Assembly: GCA_947095535.1 (NCBI GenBank)
Contig: OX352773.1
Span: 109,375,950 to 109,439,949 of the forward strand
Direction: 5' to 3'
DNA length: 64,000 bases
Source: Poecilobothrus nobilitatus
Lineage: Eukaryota > Arthropoda > Insecta > Diptera > Dolichopodidae
The notes beneath the pieces are model-generated. The model ran no database searches, had not been told where the DNA came from, and was given only the letters and a program-made list of their open reading frames with translations. Position numbers and translations under genes: made by a program. Every line of letters starts with the position of its first letter. Position 1 is the first letter of the stretch. Below, piece after piece: positions 11,445-23,200 of this stretch.

Positions 11445-12240
11445 AAAAATCTTATGGCTGTAACTTAAAGAAATTTTTACTCCGATGAATTTAGTAGGGA
11501 TCCCGGAAATAGTGAAAAGTTGTGGGACATATACAAAAAAGTTAATAAAGATTCGTTAAATTCTTCTAGCAGTATTAAGGTGTTAGAAAGTGACAATCAA
11601 ATTATTTGTAACGAACAAACGATAGCTAAATTCATGAATCATTTTTTTCGTAAATGTTACTGACGAGCTAAAAGTTTCTACAGTTTCAGTAGATCATGAG
11701 TATTTGAATCAATTCTCAAGAAACATTTTTTCAGGCTTTGATTTGACTCTAACGATATTGATGAAGTTATTACGACGATTAATTTGTTAAAGCAAAATGT
11801 AGCCACAGGCTATGACAATATCTTTGCTAGATTTATCAAGAAATATGCAGAACGCTTAGTCCCCTTATTAATTAAATTCATCAATATTTCATTTCAAACT
11901 TCAACATTTCCGGAAAGCTTAAAAACGGTAATCATTACTTTGATATTTAACGGTTGCGTAACTGTAAGAACAAATTACCGCCCTGCCTCATTATTGAGCG
12001 CTTTTTCCAAAATTTTTGATATTATTATTAAAAGTAGAGTTGAATTTTTTCTTAGAAGCAATAATATTTTATATAGTGAACAATATGATTTTGAAAAAAA
12101 CTTCAATACAACCGCTGCATGACTTAATCTAACGCATTTTGTTACTAAAGGTATGGACAGTGGAAATATGTTGCATATATTTTTTTAGATCTACAGAAAT
12201 CATTTGAATGCGTGGATCACAATATTTTATTTTTTTTAAT
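11445..12240 (+). pseudogene. LINE linker and RT N-terminus (retro-4)
   Basis: Plus-strand LINE remains. The linker reads GNSEKLWDIYKKVNKDS and NEQTIAKFMNHFF (about 11505-11650). An open frame from 11784 to 12122 gives ATGYDNIFARFIKKY, STFPESLKTVIITLIF, NYRPASLLSAFSKIFDI and YSEQYDFEKNFNTTAA. A motif A remnant, FLDLQKSFECVDHNIL with one stop, follows at about 12180-12235. The copy ends abruptly at about 12240, where base composition changes. It lies head to head with retro-3 and has a different sequence. Confidence 0.8.
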
Positions 12241-12480
12241 GTAATTCTCTGCCACATAAATGTGGACAGGAAATTACACAGCCTTTCCTGATTTTGTGAA
12301 AATTCAGCCATTTTTATGAAAAAAAAAGAAGGCATAAGGGCTGCTGCACTCGCGCGCCCGCGTTTAGAGGCAGTAGGTGCCAATCCTTCAAGAGAAGCGC
12401 AAAGGGAGTTGTGAAGAGAAGGGCTGAAGGAGGGTTGAAGAGTGGCTCGTGGAAAGAACATCGACGGCCACCAGGAGGTT
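12241..12480. other. GC-richer island of unknown origin
   Basis: About 240 bp that is clearly richer in G and C than its surroundings, with a GCGCGCCCGCG core near 12352 and purine-rich GAAGGGCTGAAGGAGGG near 12417. It begins exactly where the retro-4 RT stops. The open frame on minus looks like chance. I do not recognise it; a SINE or a GC-rich transposon end are both possible. Confidence 0.4.
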
Positions 12481-12489
12481 GATAAAAAA

Positions 12490-12860
12490 TTGTTTCAAAC
12501 CTTTTGGAAATATTGAATAATTTAGGTAATATTGAGGAGGGTTTTATATTTGGTTACAAAATCAGGGTATTTCCCCTTTTAAAGAATATGTATATATATA
12601 TATATATATATATTCGAGATTTTGACTTAAACCAATTTTAGAGTTGGTTAACAAATCAGGGTATTTTCCTTTTTCCTGAATATTTACATTTATTATGTAT
12701 AAAAGAGATTGCGAATTAGGAGGGATTTCAGAGTTTGTTAAAAAATCAAGATATTTCGCGTTTTTCAGAATTCTTACATATATGTATATGCGAGATTCTG
12801 AATTAGAAGGTATTTTACAGTTGGATTCTAGAGTTAGTTTTTCTACAAAATATTTTTACT
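12490..12860 (+). repeat. Degenerate tandem repeat, TATATA/'aatcagggtat' type
   Basis: Three to four diverged units of roughly 90-100 bp. Each has a GAGTTGG-like block, AAATCAGGGTATTT, a (TA)n patch and GAGATT(G/C)(C/T)GAATTAG. The same unit recurs at 32450-32775, its counterparts in the two later tandem copies, and 63850-64000. The (TA)n tract is at 12592-12612. Confidence 0.7.
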
Positions 12861-14150
12861 CGAATGAGACATAACACCATATGGCTTTATGATTCATTTG
12901 AATGATTTTTAAAATATGGCTTTATGACACCCCATCTAGATAAATATGTAAATAGTAAGAAAAAATGTTTTTTTATGCTTGCATTTTTGAGATGAGGTTA
13001 TTTCTTGTTTTTTGCGTTCGTTTTTTTTATGAAGTATTTAAAGAAGATGAAAGAAATATCCTTAATTAATTGTTATGTAACAATGTTGAAAAAAAATATG
13101 AATTAAAAAATAATATGTAACGTGATACAGGTTTACTTCTTATTGATGTATACTTGGCCTAAGTAATAGGCGTATATGAAATGTAGAAAGAAAAAATGGT
13201 TGATAAATGTAAAAACAAAAAAAAGTTTAAACGTACAAGATACAACACTTTTAAAAGGTACAACGCATTTTTAAAATTCATAAAGAAAAAGTGCAAACCA
13301 GTTTTTCTGTCTACAGAATGATCAAACCATTGAAAAAAATTATAAGTTTTTAGATGTGCCTAACTATTTGTGTTGCTTTTTTTCCTCTTTAAGTATTTAA
13401 CGAAGAGGAAAGAAAAAACTAATAATTATTGTCAGTGTGCCATATAGGATATTTTTTGTTTGTAAGAATGTTGAAAAAATATTAATGAAAAGAAGACAAA
13501 CAGGAAATTAAAGCTATGGAAGTACTTAACGATTAACATGTTGCTTAGGCACATTGTATGTTGCATAATCTGTGAAGAATAATAAAAGAAAAAAAATCTC
13601 AGTCAGGTTAATTGCATTTGGTACCTATTTTGAAAGCAAGAATATAAAAATAAAACAGAAAAAATAATAAATAAAGAAATAATTTAATTTAAACAATAAA
13701 ATAAAACATGTTTAAAAATTTTTTATTTAATTAGAAATATTGTACAATTTTATAGAAATCTAAGTTGAAAATATTTTTACAATGATCAAAAGTTAAGATT
13801 GCAGAAATAGTGAAATTCAATTTTTCTATCCGTCTTTGAAATCTAATTCTGTATAATATAAATTTGAAAAGTCTTAATTCTGTATAATATAAATTTTTTT
13901 AATAAACTTTTTTTTTTATTTACCTTTTAATTACATTATTATACTTAGTCTAGCCTACGAAAAGTTTAGAAAAAAAACATTTATGATTTTTTTTTTTTTT
14001 AAATTATCTACAGAAATTTTTGTGTTAGTTTTTTGCTGTAATTAATTTTTATAAGGTGTTTATATTTTAATTGGTAAGTACATATTTTCTTTTGTATATT
14101 GAAAAAATGTAGGTAATATAATTTTTGTACTTTATATAAAATCTACTTAA
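12861..14150. other. AT-rich stretch, no gene recognised
   Basis: No protein motif or RNA gene is visible. A repeated GGCTTTATGA block occurs at about 12882 and 12918. The duplicated AATTCTGTATAATATAAATTT near 13848 and 13877 is a local tandem copy. Several homopolymer runs are present. Confidence 0.45.
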
Positions 14151-14159
14151 CCTAACCTA

Positions 14160-14880
14160 GCCTACTTAATCTAACTTAATTTATTTAGGCAATCTGATAT
14201 AAAAACTTGCTTCTGGCATCTAATTATTGAGTTCTATCTAGCCACCAATATTCTCTTATTATTCTTTTATCTCTATCCGGTATGGACATGTCACATTTTA
14301 AGTTTTCTCCATTGATATTGCCCTATATTCTATAGCTTTATATGTGGCTTACTTATTATAGTGACATGATCATGACTTTGAATATAGCCATTTTTTTATA
14401 AAAAGATAAAATGCTCAGGGGCTATAAAGCCTGTGAGTCTTTTCAATGTCTTTTCAATGTACTCCTCATTGTGGTAGAATATATGAGATATTCAACAATT
14501 TTCAGGAGTCTTAAGTGCTCTATCATAGCGATTTCTAATTAATTTTATCAAAAAATTGTCTATTGTAATGACGTTTGCTTCCTTATTAGTGTAATAATGT
14601 TTGCATTATGAATTGGGCTTTCGATTTATATTTGAACAAACTCTTATGCACTTTGTTTCAAACTTTTTCCATTAAGCTTGCGCTGACGTTATGGATACAT
14701 CATACGCAAGTGTGTACGCACTTATTAATGTCTGATAACATATTATTTTGGCACTGTTGCTTACGTTATATTGTAAAATAATTGTTTTGCTATCATAAAA
14801 GCTTTGTTACCTTTGGCAATTGTGTGTTTTATATGTTCGTAGTAGTTCAAATTACGAAGCTCCGAGATATTTTACAACTT
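14160..14880 (-). pseudogene. LINE RT C-terminal part (retro-5, left half)
   Basis: Minus-strand reading in broken frames gives VKYLGAS near 14880, KAFMIAKQLFYNIT, LAYDVSITSAQA, WKKFETKCIRVCSNINRKPNS and NEEYIEKTLKRLTGFIAPEHFIF. This is the order found after the YADD box in jockey/R1-like RTs: the KYLG motif, the thumb, then the C-terminal helix region. The RT N-terminal half lies at 16144-17060 on the same strand. The Fam-B element between the two explains the break. The YADD box itself is not readable. Confidence 0.6.
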
Positions 14881-14884
14881 TTTA

Positions 14885-16138
14885 GCACATTTCCAAAAAA
14901 ATTTTGAAAAAATTTGCTTATTAGTTTCACTCTGTCCGTCCGTCCGTCCGTCCATCCATCCGTCTGTTTACAAAACTTCTACACCGTTAAAGATAGAGAA
15001 AAAAATTTTAACCATGGGTAGGTCTCATAAAAAAAATAATTTTGTGGAACAACTTTTTCATGTATCCCCTCCCATTACGGAGCTACAGCCCCTCAAACTT
15101 TGAAAAAGCCCTATTTTTAAATGCATATATCTTATGTTCTACTTGAGATTTTTTCAATCTGAAAAAGTCATTCGACAGGTATTTCTTTTATCTTTGTAAA
15201 TTAATATGAAAATTATACATTTTTTTTTAAATTTAGTATTTAAATTTACCTTTATGTGAAATCTAAATTTTGCATGATTTTTCTACTTTCATAACTCCGG
15301 CATGCTTCTAGATAGAGGCTTGAAATTTTGAGGCAAGAAAGAACTTTTAGAATTAGTATAAGTTTGCTCAGAAAATTTTTTTGGACCACCCCCTGTTTAT
15401 GAGCTATTAGGGCTTAAAAATTGAAAATTTGCTATTTTTAAACACCTGTAACTTAGGAACGTGTACACATTTTTTTTCTGCAAGATATAAAAATTAAAGC
15501 TACAGTAATATATTTTTACGCGTGTTAATGGTTTATTTAAGTTGTAAAAGGTTCCAAAGTTGCAGCTCTTCAAAATTGCGAAACAGTCCCATTTTCAGAT
15601 GTATATATCTCAGGCTTTTCGTCATAGTTTTGCAATCTAAAACCGCCAGAAGATCGAAAATTTTATTATCTATATAAAACAATATCAAAATTATGTAATA
15701 TTTTGTTATTTACTATTTAAATTTACCGTTATGTGAAAACCACATTTTGCATGAAATTTCGTTTTTCATAACTCCGGCACGCCTTTAGATAGGAACCTGA
15801 AATTTTAGAATTAGTATAAGTTTCCTCAGAAAATTTTTTGGTAGCACCCCCTCTTTAAGAGTTATTACGTCTCAAAAATTGAAAATTTGGTGTTTTTAGA
15901 CACCTGTAACTTAGGCACCTGTACAAATTTTTCTTCGGCAAGGCATGAAAATTAAAGGTTTAATAATATATTTTTACGTGTGTTTACGGCTTTTTTTAGT
16001 TATATAGGATTCCGGAATTACGGCCCCTCAAAATTTTAAAAATGTCCTATTTTCACATTTTTTCTTATTACATGAAATTTTCAAATTTTTGTGTAAGTCA
16101 CACTTCTAAACAGTTTGTATTGAGTTTTGGAAATGTGC
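14885..16138 (+). mobile_element. Fam-B element with both tips
   Basis: Noncoding element of about 1.25 kb. The tips are 14-bp inverted repeats, GCACATTTCCAAAA at 14885-14898 and its exact inverse at 16125-16138. A (GTCC)n run lies near the left end (14934-14962). The interior shares blocks with Fam-A: GGAGCTACAGC, AATTTACCGTTATG, and AACACCTGTAACTTAGG. Those blocks occur twice here, about 480 bp apart (15246 and 15728), an internal duplication. It splits the LINE retro-5. No target duplication was seen. Confidence 0.8.
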
Positions 16139-16143
16139 GCTTT

Positions 16144-17060
16144 TAGAAACCGTTGGTTTACATTCTACCTTGTTTATTTGCATTATTGAAGTTGGAGTTT
16201 TCTGATGTCTGAATTTGTTTTGTCAACTGTGTTACGGAATAGAATCGTCTCATATTTGAACACATATTTTTCTCATATTTTTCGAGAACACAGTTATACA
16301 TTTTTTGAACATTATATTGAATGCTGTTTACAGTGTCGTACAGAAGGTACAGTAAGTACAGTAGGTCTGATTTATAGATTGAGAAAAGGATGTAAGCGTT
16401 AACAGTACCTTGTTGGAGGCCATTTTCAATTACAAATTTTTTAACGGGCGTATTTTGTTGGTTGTGTATCACAAACGTGTTATTACACAACATATTTTTA
16501 ATAATTACTATTAAGTTAATTATAAATTTGTATTTAATTAGCTTCTAGCCACATTGAGTTGAATGCTTTTTCCAAATCTATTATATGGAACTATCCATAC
16601 CATAAATAAACTCACATCTGATATTTGAGTTTATTTATGGTATGCATAATTCCATGCTTATGCTTAAACCCAAATTGATTTTGGCGTAAACTGTTTCTTG
16701 TTTTAACAAAGTTGGAAATTTTATCATTTATTAGTGCCTCAAACACTTTACTAATGTTTGGAAACAAGCTGATCGGTCTATAGTTGCTAAGATTAGTTGG
16801 ATTTTTGCCAGGTTTGTTTTAGCAATATGGTTTTCGATATTTTCCATTTTTTGGCAAAGTATGAATAGTTTATTGCAATGTTAAATAATATAACATATTT
16901 TGAAATTATAAAATATAATGAAATAGGTCACTCAAATTTTTTAGAACTATATTTGGAATGTTGTCGATGCCAGATGAAGTTTTATTTACAAAATTACCAA
17001 CGAAATTTAAAGGTTCGTGAACTGGCTATACTCACCACTTTGTTCTGAACCTTTATTAGT
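16144..17060 (-). pseudogene. LINE RT N-terminal part (retro-5, right half)
   Basis: Minus-strand RT with many stops. In order: NKTSSGIDNIPNIVLKNLSD (about 17000-16940), NLSNYRPISLFPNISKVFEALI (about 16800-16740), RQNQFGFKHKHG, a motif A remnant LEKAFNSMWLEAN, and motif B NGLQQGTVNAYILFSIYKSDLL in the open stretch 16493-16158. A TTATTTATGG-type short inverted duplication near 16600-16645 disrupts the region before motif A. It continues beyond the Fam-B insertion at 14880. Confidence 0.75.
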
Positions 17061-17130
17061 ATTAGAAAATATACATAAAGTAATATTGTTAGATCTCATA
17101 TGTTTAATATCGTTTGTAAGTTGTAGTACT

Positions 17131-17981
17131 TTATTTTTTATTTTTTGTGTGAAGTCTAATATTTCCTACAGGTGTATTTATTTTGTGGGTATTTTCTAAA
17201 TTTGAACTTATTACCATTGTATATTTGTTCTTGATCGGAAGTATATAATTATTTGAATTTGTTTTCTTTAGTTTACTATGGTCGATATTATTTTGAGAAA
17301 GTAATGAAATATCCATTGGTTCTATATGCAAAATGAAATTTTATTTTGTTTGTTTTTAAGAAAAAATGTATGAAAAATTTTAATTTTAATTTGTAGCTTG
17401 GTTAAGCTATTTACATTATTTATGAGACTTTCAAGTACCTGTTGGAATTGATTGCAAAAATTGAGCTTTTGCTTATTGATTTTATGGATGTCTTTCATTA
17501 GATTACTTTTTTTCATTAAAAGAATTTGAACGAAACTTACATTAGGAGGGGATGAAATAGATTATATTGGCTTATTGTTAATTGATGTTGTGACGCAATG
17601 AATGTTTAAGCTCCGAGTGCACAGAATGCCTCCAATAAAAATTTCTTTCTGCTGGAAATTAAGATATTTTTTACCATTTGGTACTGAAATATTAAAAATG
17701 TCAATATATTTGTTCTTATTTTGAGTAGGTACTTTCTTCTCTTTCAGAAAGGATTGGCACTTGGAATCGTTTGATGTATGGTCATGATAAAGTTGCATAG
17801 TTAATGTATCTTTGGGTGTTGCATATTTCCTTGTGAGCCATGAGGTTTGCTTCCTCGATTTTGAGCAGGATGTGTGTAGTGACTTTACTTTTCTTTTTAA
17901 CAGAGATATAAAAATCCAATCTGTACTTTCTGTTACCACTAGAGAATCTAAATACCGATTCCCTGACAACGTGAACTGCAA
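17131..17981 (-). other. Minus-strand open frames, unidentified
   Basis: Three adjoining minus-strand frames (17981-17562, 17516-17322, 17331-17131). The first, 139 codons, contains WIFISLLKRKVKSLHTSCSK and SVPNGKKYLNFQQ. I recognise no domain. Their strand and position upstream of the retro-5 RT would fit an ORF1 or linker remnant of that LINE, but no zinc knuckle or endonuclease motif supports it. Confidence 0.3.
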
Positions 17982-17999
17982 TTATTAGTACTGGTATAT

Positions 18000-18330
18000 G
18001 AATTTCATTTGATTTTTATATTAACTACCGCCCTATTGCTATAACTGCGGACCTTTCCAAAGTAATGGAAAAACTTGTGAATCAAAAGCTTCTAAAATAT
18101 CTGGATCACAAAGGTTTGCAGATTCAGAGGACCTGGGTCACAGACAATACGGGTTCAGAGTCCGTTGTTCAACCGGTGATCTCATGAATTTCCTTTGTGA
18201 GAAGCAAAACATCGGCCTCCGTCATTCTGGTGAGTCCGTTGTTGTGGCCCTTGATATTTCTAAGGCTTACCAAGATTAGCGTGATGCTCTATTGGCAAAA
18301 TTCAAAGCATTAGATAGGTAGGTTCCAATC
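18000..18330 (+). pseudogene. LINE RT fragment (retro-6)
   Basis: Short plus-strand RT piece. It reads NYRPIAITADLSKVMEKLVNQKLLKYLDHKGL, then after a frame change DRQYGFRVRCSTGDLMNFL and motif A VVALDISKAYQD with a stop. It ends in RDALLAKFKALDR at about 18320. The start near 18026 and the end are abrupt. It belongs to the same family as the inverted fragment at 18360-19560. Confidence 0.8.
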
Positions 18331-18359
18331 CATTTTAAAAAGACGCTACCTAATCCTAA

Positions 18360-19560
18360 TACTTATCATTTTGCTAATAAAGCATCATGCCAGACTCGGT
18401 CGAAAGCTTTATAAATATCCAGAGCCACTACATCAGACTCACCAGAATGATGAAGGCTGATAGTATTGTCGATCATAAAGCAAACCTCTACAATCCAGAT
18501 ATTTCAAAAGCTTCTGGTTTACTATTTCCTTCATTACTCTGGAAAGAACCCAGGTTATAGCAATAGCATGGTAGTTATAGGAATCGCTTTTACTGCCTTT
18601 TCTTTTGAATTGGGAAAACATGCGCAACCTTGAGTTAGGTAGGATGAATACCCGAAGTAAAGGAGAGATAGAAAAGGCTGCGTAGAGTTTTTAAAATACT
18701 TGAATAGGTTTTTTTAAGAACCATGGTATTAATACCATCTGGACGGGCTAAATTTTTTGTATCAAGATTCTTCAAGATTTTCATCACTGCTCTCGTCCTA
18801 AAGTAAATTTTATCGAAGGAATAGTCAACTTTCGGAATAAATGGTGGCTTTAAAGTTGACTGAGGCAGTATTGAGTTGAAAGAGAACTGCTTGCCAAACA
18901 AGTTCGCTTTCTCTTTGGAATCTGACACTGTTTTTAATATCTTTTTGCAAATTTCCAAAAGCATTTGCTATTCTTAGGCATGTACTTAAGTTTGCTTTTC
19001 AATTCTTCCTTCCATCTGTTCTCAACCACTATATACTTTGCCTTGAGAGTCTCCGACCTATTTCTTTAGTACAGTTTAAAAGCCTCCTCCTTTTTAAGAA
19101 TGGCTTCAGTAAAATGCGATGAAACCAAGAATTTGAGATCCGTTTAATAGCTCTCATGGAGTGAGGAATAAATAACCTCATTTCAAGTAAAATTGTTTCA
19201 CAAATCGCATTTGCAGCAAAGTTGACATTTTTATTGACTGGTAATTGGAGCTACCCGGAAATTTCTTTTAACCAAACAATGGACGATGGTACCCAAGGAG
19301 CAACCAACTAAAAGCAACTATTTTTCAGGTTGTGTGGTCACGAACAGTTTCAAAAGATGGCTTTCTTGATCAGCACGGTCCGGGATCCTAGTGGGATTAT
19401 GAACAAGTTCAGAAAGATGGAACAGAGATAAAAATAGTTCAACTTGTTTCCCAATTTAGTTTTGACTCAGAGAAGTGTTGCTAGAAAAGTGAAGTCATTC
19501 TCTATTACGAACCGCCAGAACAATTTCAGTTTCTGCAGATGAATCCAAAATTTCGGTGAT
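18360..19560 (-). pseudogene. LINE linker and RT fragment (retro-7), inverted relative of retro-6
   Basis: Minus-strand LINE remains. From its upstream end: a Lys-rich linker (KAKYIVVENRWKEELKSKLKY, about 19040-18970), then an open frame 18964-18635 with CKKILKTVSDSKEKANLFGKQF, VMKILKNLDTKNLARPDGI and SLFYLSFTSGIHPT. Next is 18627-18439, with NYHAIAIT, MKEIVNQKLLKYLDCRGLL and YDRQYY. A motif A remnant, VALDIYKAFD, is near 18425. The KLLKYLD and YDRQY blocks match retro-6, which lies tail to tail with it. Frames are broken and the RT core after motif A is absent. Confidence 0.8.
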
Positions 19561-20238
19561 ATGGTTTGAGAGATTTCCAATTTCTACAACAGTTTCCTCT
19601 TTACTTGAGTTGGATGATCTGTATAAGAAACATAAATGTATTCCAACAAGATTTCCAACAAGGATTTTTACCCAAACATAGTGGAAGGTTGGGCTAAAGC
19701 ATTTGAATTTATTAAGAGTGTTGAAAGAGTATTAAGAGTGTTCTGATAGAAATTGAAATAGAAGCATGAAGATAGTAAAATTTTTCTTGTAATCTTTTTT
19801 AATTTTTTAAAATTATGAATGAAAAAGTTATAGATTATATTCTGCTCGTCCTTATTGGTAAATTAAATTTAATCTAAACATTTCCAGAAATTTTTTGAAA
19901 AGAAAATTCTCCTCTGGATATTATTTAAGTATTAAGTATTTATTTAAGTATTTATAAATACTTAATACTTAAGGACTGTATAAACTGTTAATCAGTACAG
20001 ACGTGTTTTTAATTATCGGTGAAAATTACTTTAAACCAACACAACACAAGTTTAAAATAAATCAGAAAAATAATAAAAATAACTTTTGTAATGTATCATA
20101 TTATGTATACAACATAAAAACAATTAAATAAAAAAAAAAAAAAATATTCTAAGTGCTAAATATTTTGTATGTTGCAAAACATATAAAACAAAAAGAAAAA
20201 AAAAAAAAAAAACAATAAAATAAAATAAACTTTTTAGA
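19561..20238. other. Upstream region of retro-8, no gene
   Basis: No coding feature. It contains the inverted repeat at 19925-19972 and two A-rich runs (20128-20145 and 20190-20220). The part just before the ORF1 ATG at 20239 is likely the 5' UTR of retro-8. Where that element starts is not visible. Confidence 0.4.
19925..19972. repeat. Perfect 18-nt inverted repeat
   Basis: TTAAGTATTAAGTATTTA at 19925-19942 pairs exactly with 19955-19972 across a 12-nt loop. AT-only arms make chance or slippage likely; a transposon tip is another possibility. Confidence 0.7.
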
Positions 20239-23200
20239 ATGGTGTCTTGCAATAAATGCAAAGCTAAAATAAAAGGTGAAACTGGAATTCAATGTTCGGA
20301 AGTGTGTAAAAAAGTTTATCATGAAGCTTGGAAATGTTCAGGATTGGATCAATCGACGATTAATAATGTGTATGCAAACAACAATGTAAGATTCATCTGT
20401 GACGATTGCATCTTATACATACAAAATGTGGATTTGGTTCTACAAAATATGGATGCCGCGGTAACAAAAAATAATGAACATCTAAAGGAGTATAAAAACG
20501 AGCAAGAATACAGTTGACTTTGTCAACTCTTAGATACCCGTACGAACCGTTAGTATGTTCACAGCCTGTCACTCTGCTTATAATATTATTTTTTTAATAT
20601 TTTAGTATTTCAAAATAATTTGGGTGAATTTTATAATTTCTAGAACTATGGGTTGTACATATAGTCAAACTATATGTTTATATGTACATTCTTCAAAAGC
20701 AGATTCTAACCTTCCACATAACGATTATCAATCCAAAACTTTTTCAAATATTCTATAGTACCATTTAATACTAAGCGGTAAATGTATATTAAATTTACTA
20801 AGTACAAAACAGTAAATATAATTTTAAATATTATATTATATTATATTTAAATATTCCATTGACAGAATAATTTCTTATAAGTACAATAAAATACATATAT
20901 GTATGTAAATACGGCGCTATATAATACACATCTATACTCTTATCATTCATTCACTAGTGACATATACGATATGTAAATAAACATGATATTATATAAGTAT
21001 GTATATATATCAATATCATATAAATAAAAATTCTTCAAGCAACCGTTATGTTGTTTATTTAATTACATTTTTTTGTACTACGCATTGTATCCTCAACAAT
21101 TTCAAATTATCGAGTAAAACAAAATGGAAAAAATTCGTTAAAAAAATTTGTTAGAAAATTTGAAAAAATCAAGTAACACTTTCGTCAATTATAAAGTAAC
21201 CCTATATTATTAAAAAAAGTTGTTAACAGAAATAAAAGTATAATGTTGGAGCTTTAATTTTTGTGTATTACTTCAAAAAAATTTTAACAGGTGTTCAAGT
21301 TACAGGTGTTTCAAAATAGAAAATTTTCAGTTTTTGACCTCTTACAGCTCCTAAACGGGGGGTGATAAAAAAAAAATTTCTGAAATGACTCAGAATTTTC
21401 AAAGATCTAACTTTTGTCAAAATTTCAAGTTTCCAACTTTAACCGTTTAGAAGATGGAAGGGTTAAAGAATTTTGCAAAATTTTAGTTTCGCATAACGGT
21501 AAATTAAGACACCGTATGCTAAAAATATATATTTATTGTATATATACTTTTAAAGCTAATGAAAGTAGTAATCGTTTGGCGTTTTCAAAATGAAGATATA
21601 CCTTATATAACTTGTGCTATAACAATTTAAATATAGAGCTTTTTTGAACCTTTGGGGAGCTGTAGCTCCGTAACGGGTGGGGCTACAAAAAAAAGTTATT
21701 AAAAATAAAATTATTATTTTTGTGAGATCTATCAGCAGTTAAAATTTCATAGCTCTATTTCGTGTTCGAGTTAGGTGTTCGAGAGCTACCCTAAGGCTTG
21801 GTCCAAACTCAACCAAAAAAAATAGGGAACCTACAAATTACTCCCAAAATATTTTGTGTAAATTTCAAGATTCTAGCTTTCTTAGTTTTTGAGTTAGCGT
21901 GCTGACGGACAGACGGACGGACGGACGGACGGACGGACATGGCTCAAAAGTCTTAGAATTTTTTTCTGATCCGATCCATACCTTTGATGGTATATCTAGC
22001 TCGCTTATTTCGAGGTGTTACAAACGGAGGAGTAATTTTATTATACCCGATCCTATCGTACGGGTATAAAAACGAAAAGCGATTTAAATACAAAGGTTGA
22101 TCCAAAAGATCTTAAAATAAAAAATATTGACAATAGAACAAATGGAACAATTTTAATTGAAACTGATACTGTAGAAGAACGTGATAAAATAAAATTGGAG
22201 TTGGAAAAAAAAATGAATGATAACTATGTAATTAAAATACCAACGGATATAAAACCAAAATTTGAGATTGTTAATATGAATTATAAATTCAGTGACGTGG
22301 AAATCGTTCAAAAATTGAAAAAACAAAATCCTTTTATGGAAATGTCGGACCTTAAGGTTATAAAGGTACACACTGTGAACAAATTTAACAAGGAAATGTA
22401 CAACGCAGTGATTCAAGTCGATAAGGAGAGCTTTCCTAAGATATTACAAAATGAAAAAGTGTGTATTGGATGGGAAAGATGCAAAGTATTCGATGCTGTA
22501 AATGTTATGAGGTGCTATAAATGTAAGGGATTTAACCATAAATCGGCAGATTGCACGAATAGGGAAACATGCCTAAAGTGTCACCAACACCATAAGACCA
22601 GCGACTGCAAAAATGATGAGATTATTAAATGCATAAATTGTGTAAAATACAATGAAAAATTGAGATTAAATGTGGATGTTAATCATAAAACATTCAGTAA
22701 GCTTTGTCCAGCTTATCAACAGAAATTATGTCAAAGAAAAAAAACGATTGGTTACTAGCAACCACAGAAAGTTGTTAAGGTAGTTAATTTCATTAGTACC
22801 AAATATGTACAAAATGAAAATTCCATTATTAATATAAATAACAAAAAAGAAAAAGAATCTGTTATGGATAAACCTGTAAAAAATTCAATAGATCATGTTA
22901 CTCGTAATAGTGAAATTAGAAGTAAAGAAAAAGCAATAAAAGTCAAAAGTAAAGAAAAAGCAATAAAAATATTTAGTTACATTCCTAAATTTTGGACAAG
23001 AACAAATTCAAAAATTAATAAACAAAAAAGCAAAAGTTCTTCTTGTGATAACTTTAAATATGGCGCAAATATTAGCTCAAGTTATAACAACAATACGAAT
23101 AATATTACCGATAGTAGTACGAAAATTAATAGCAAACATGAAAATTCGTCTACTAAAAATATAAAAAGTATTACTATTGAGAATAAAGTTAGCAATAAAA

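Noticed and set aside
12129..12461. 110-codon minus frame over the GC-richer island
   Set aside because: It runs across the end of the retro-4 RT and into unrelated DNA, so it is a chance frame.
12592..12612. (TA)n tract as a promoter TATA box
   Set aside because: It recurs as part of a tandem repeat unit and has no gene downstream.
14145..14190. CCTAACCTAGCC-like run resembling the insect telomere repeat
   Set aside because: Only a few imperfect units (TTAACCTAACC, then variants), not a regular TTAGG array, and it lies among LINE remains.
20239..20517. Small stand-alone PHD-finger host gene
   Set aside because: It ends exactly at the Fam-A insertion, and the reading resumes beyond it into LINE zinc knuckles, so it is the front of retro-8 ORF1.
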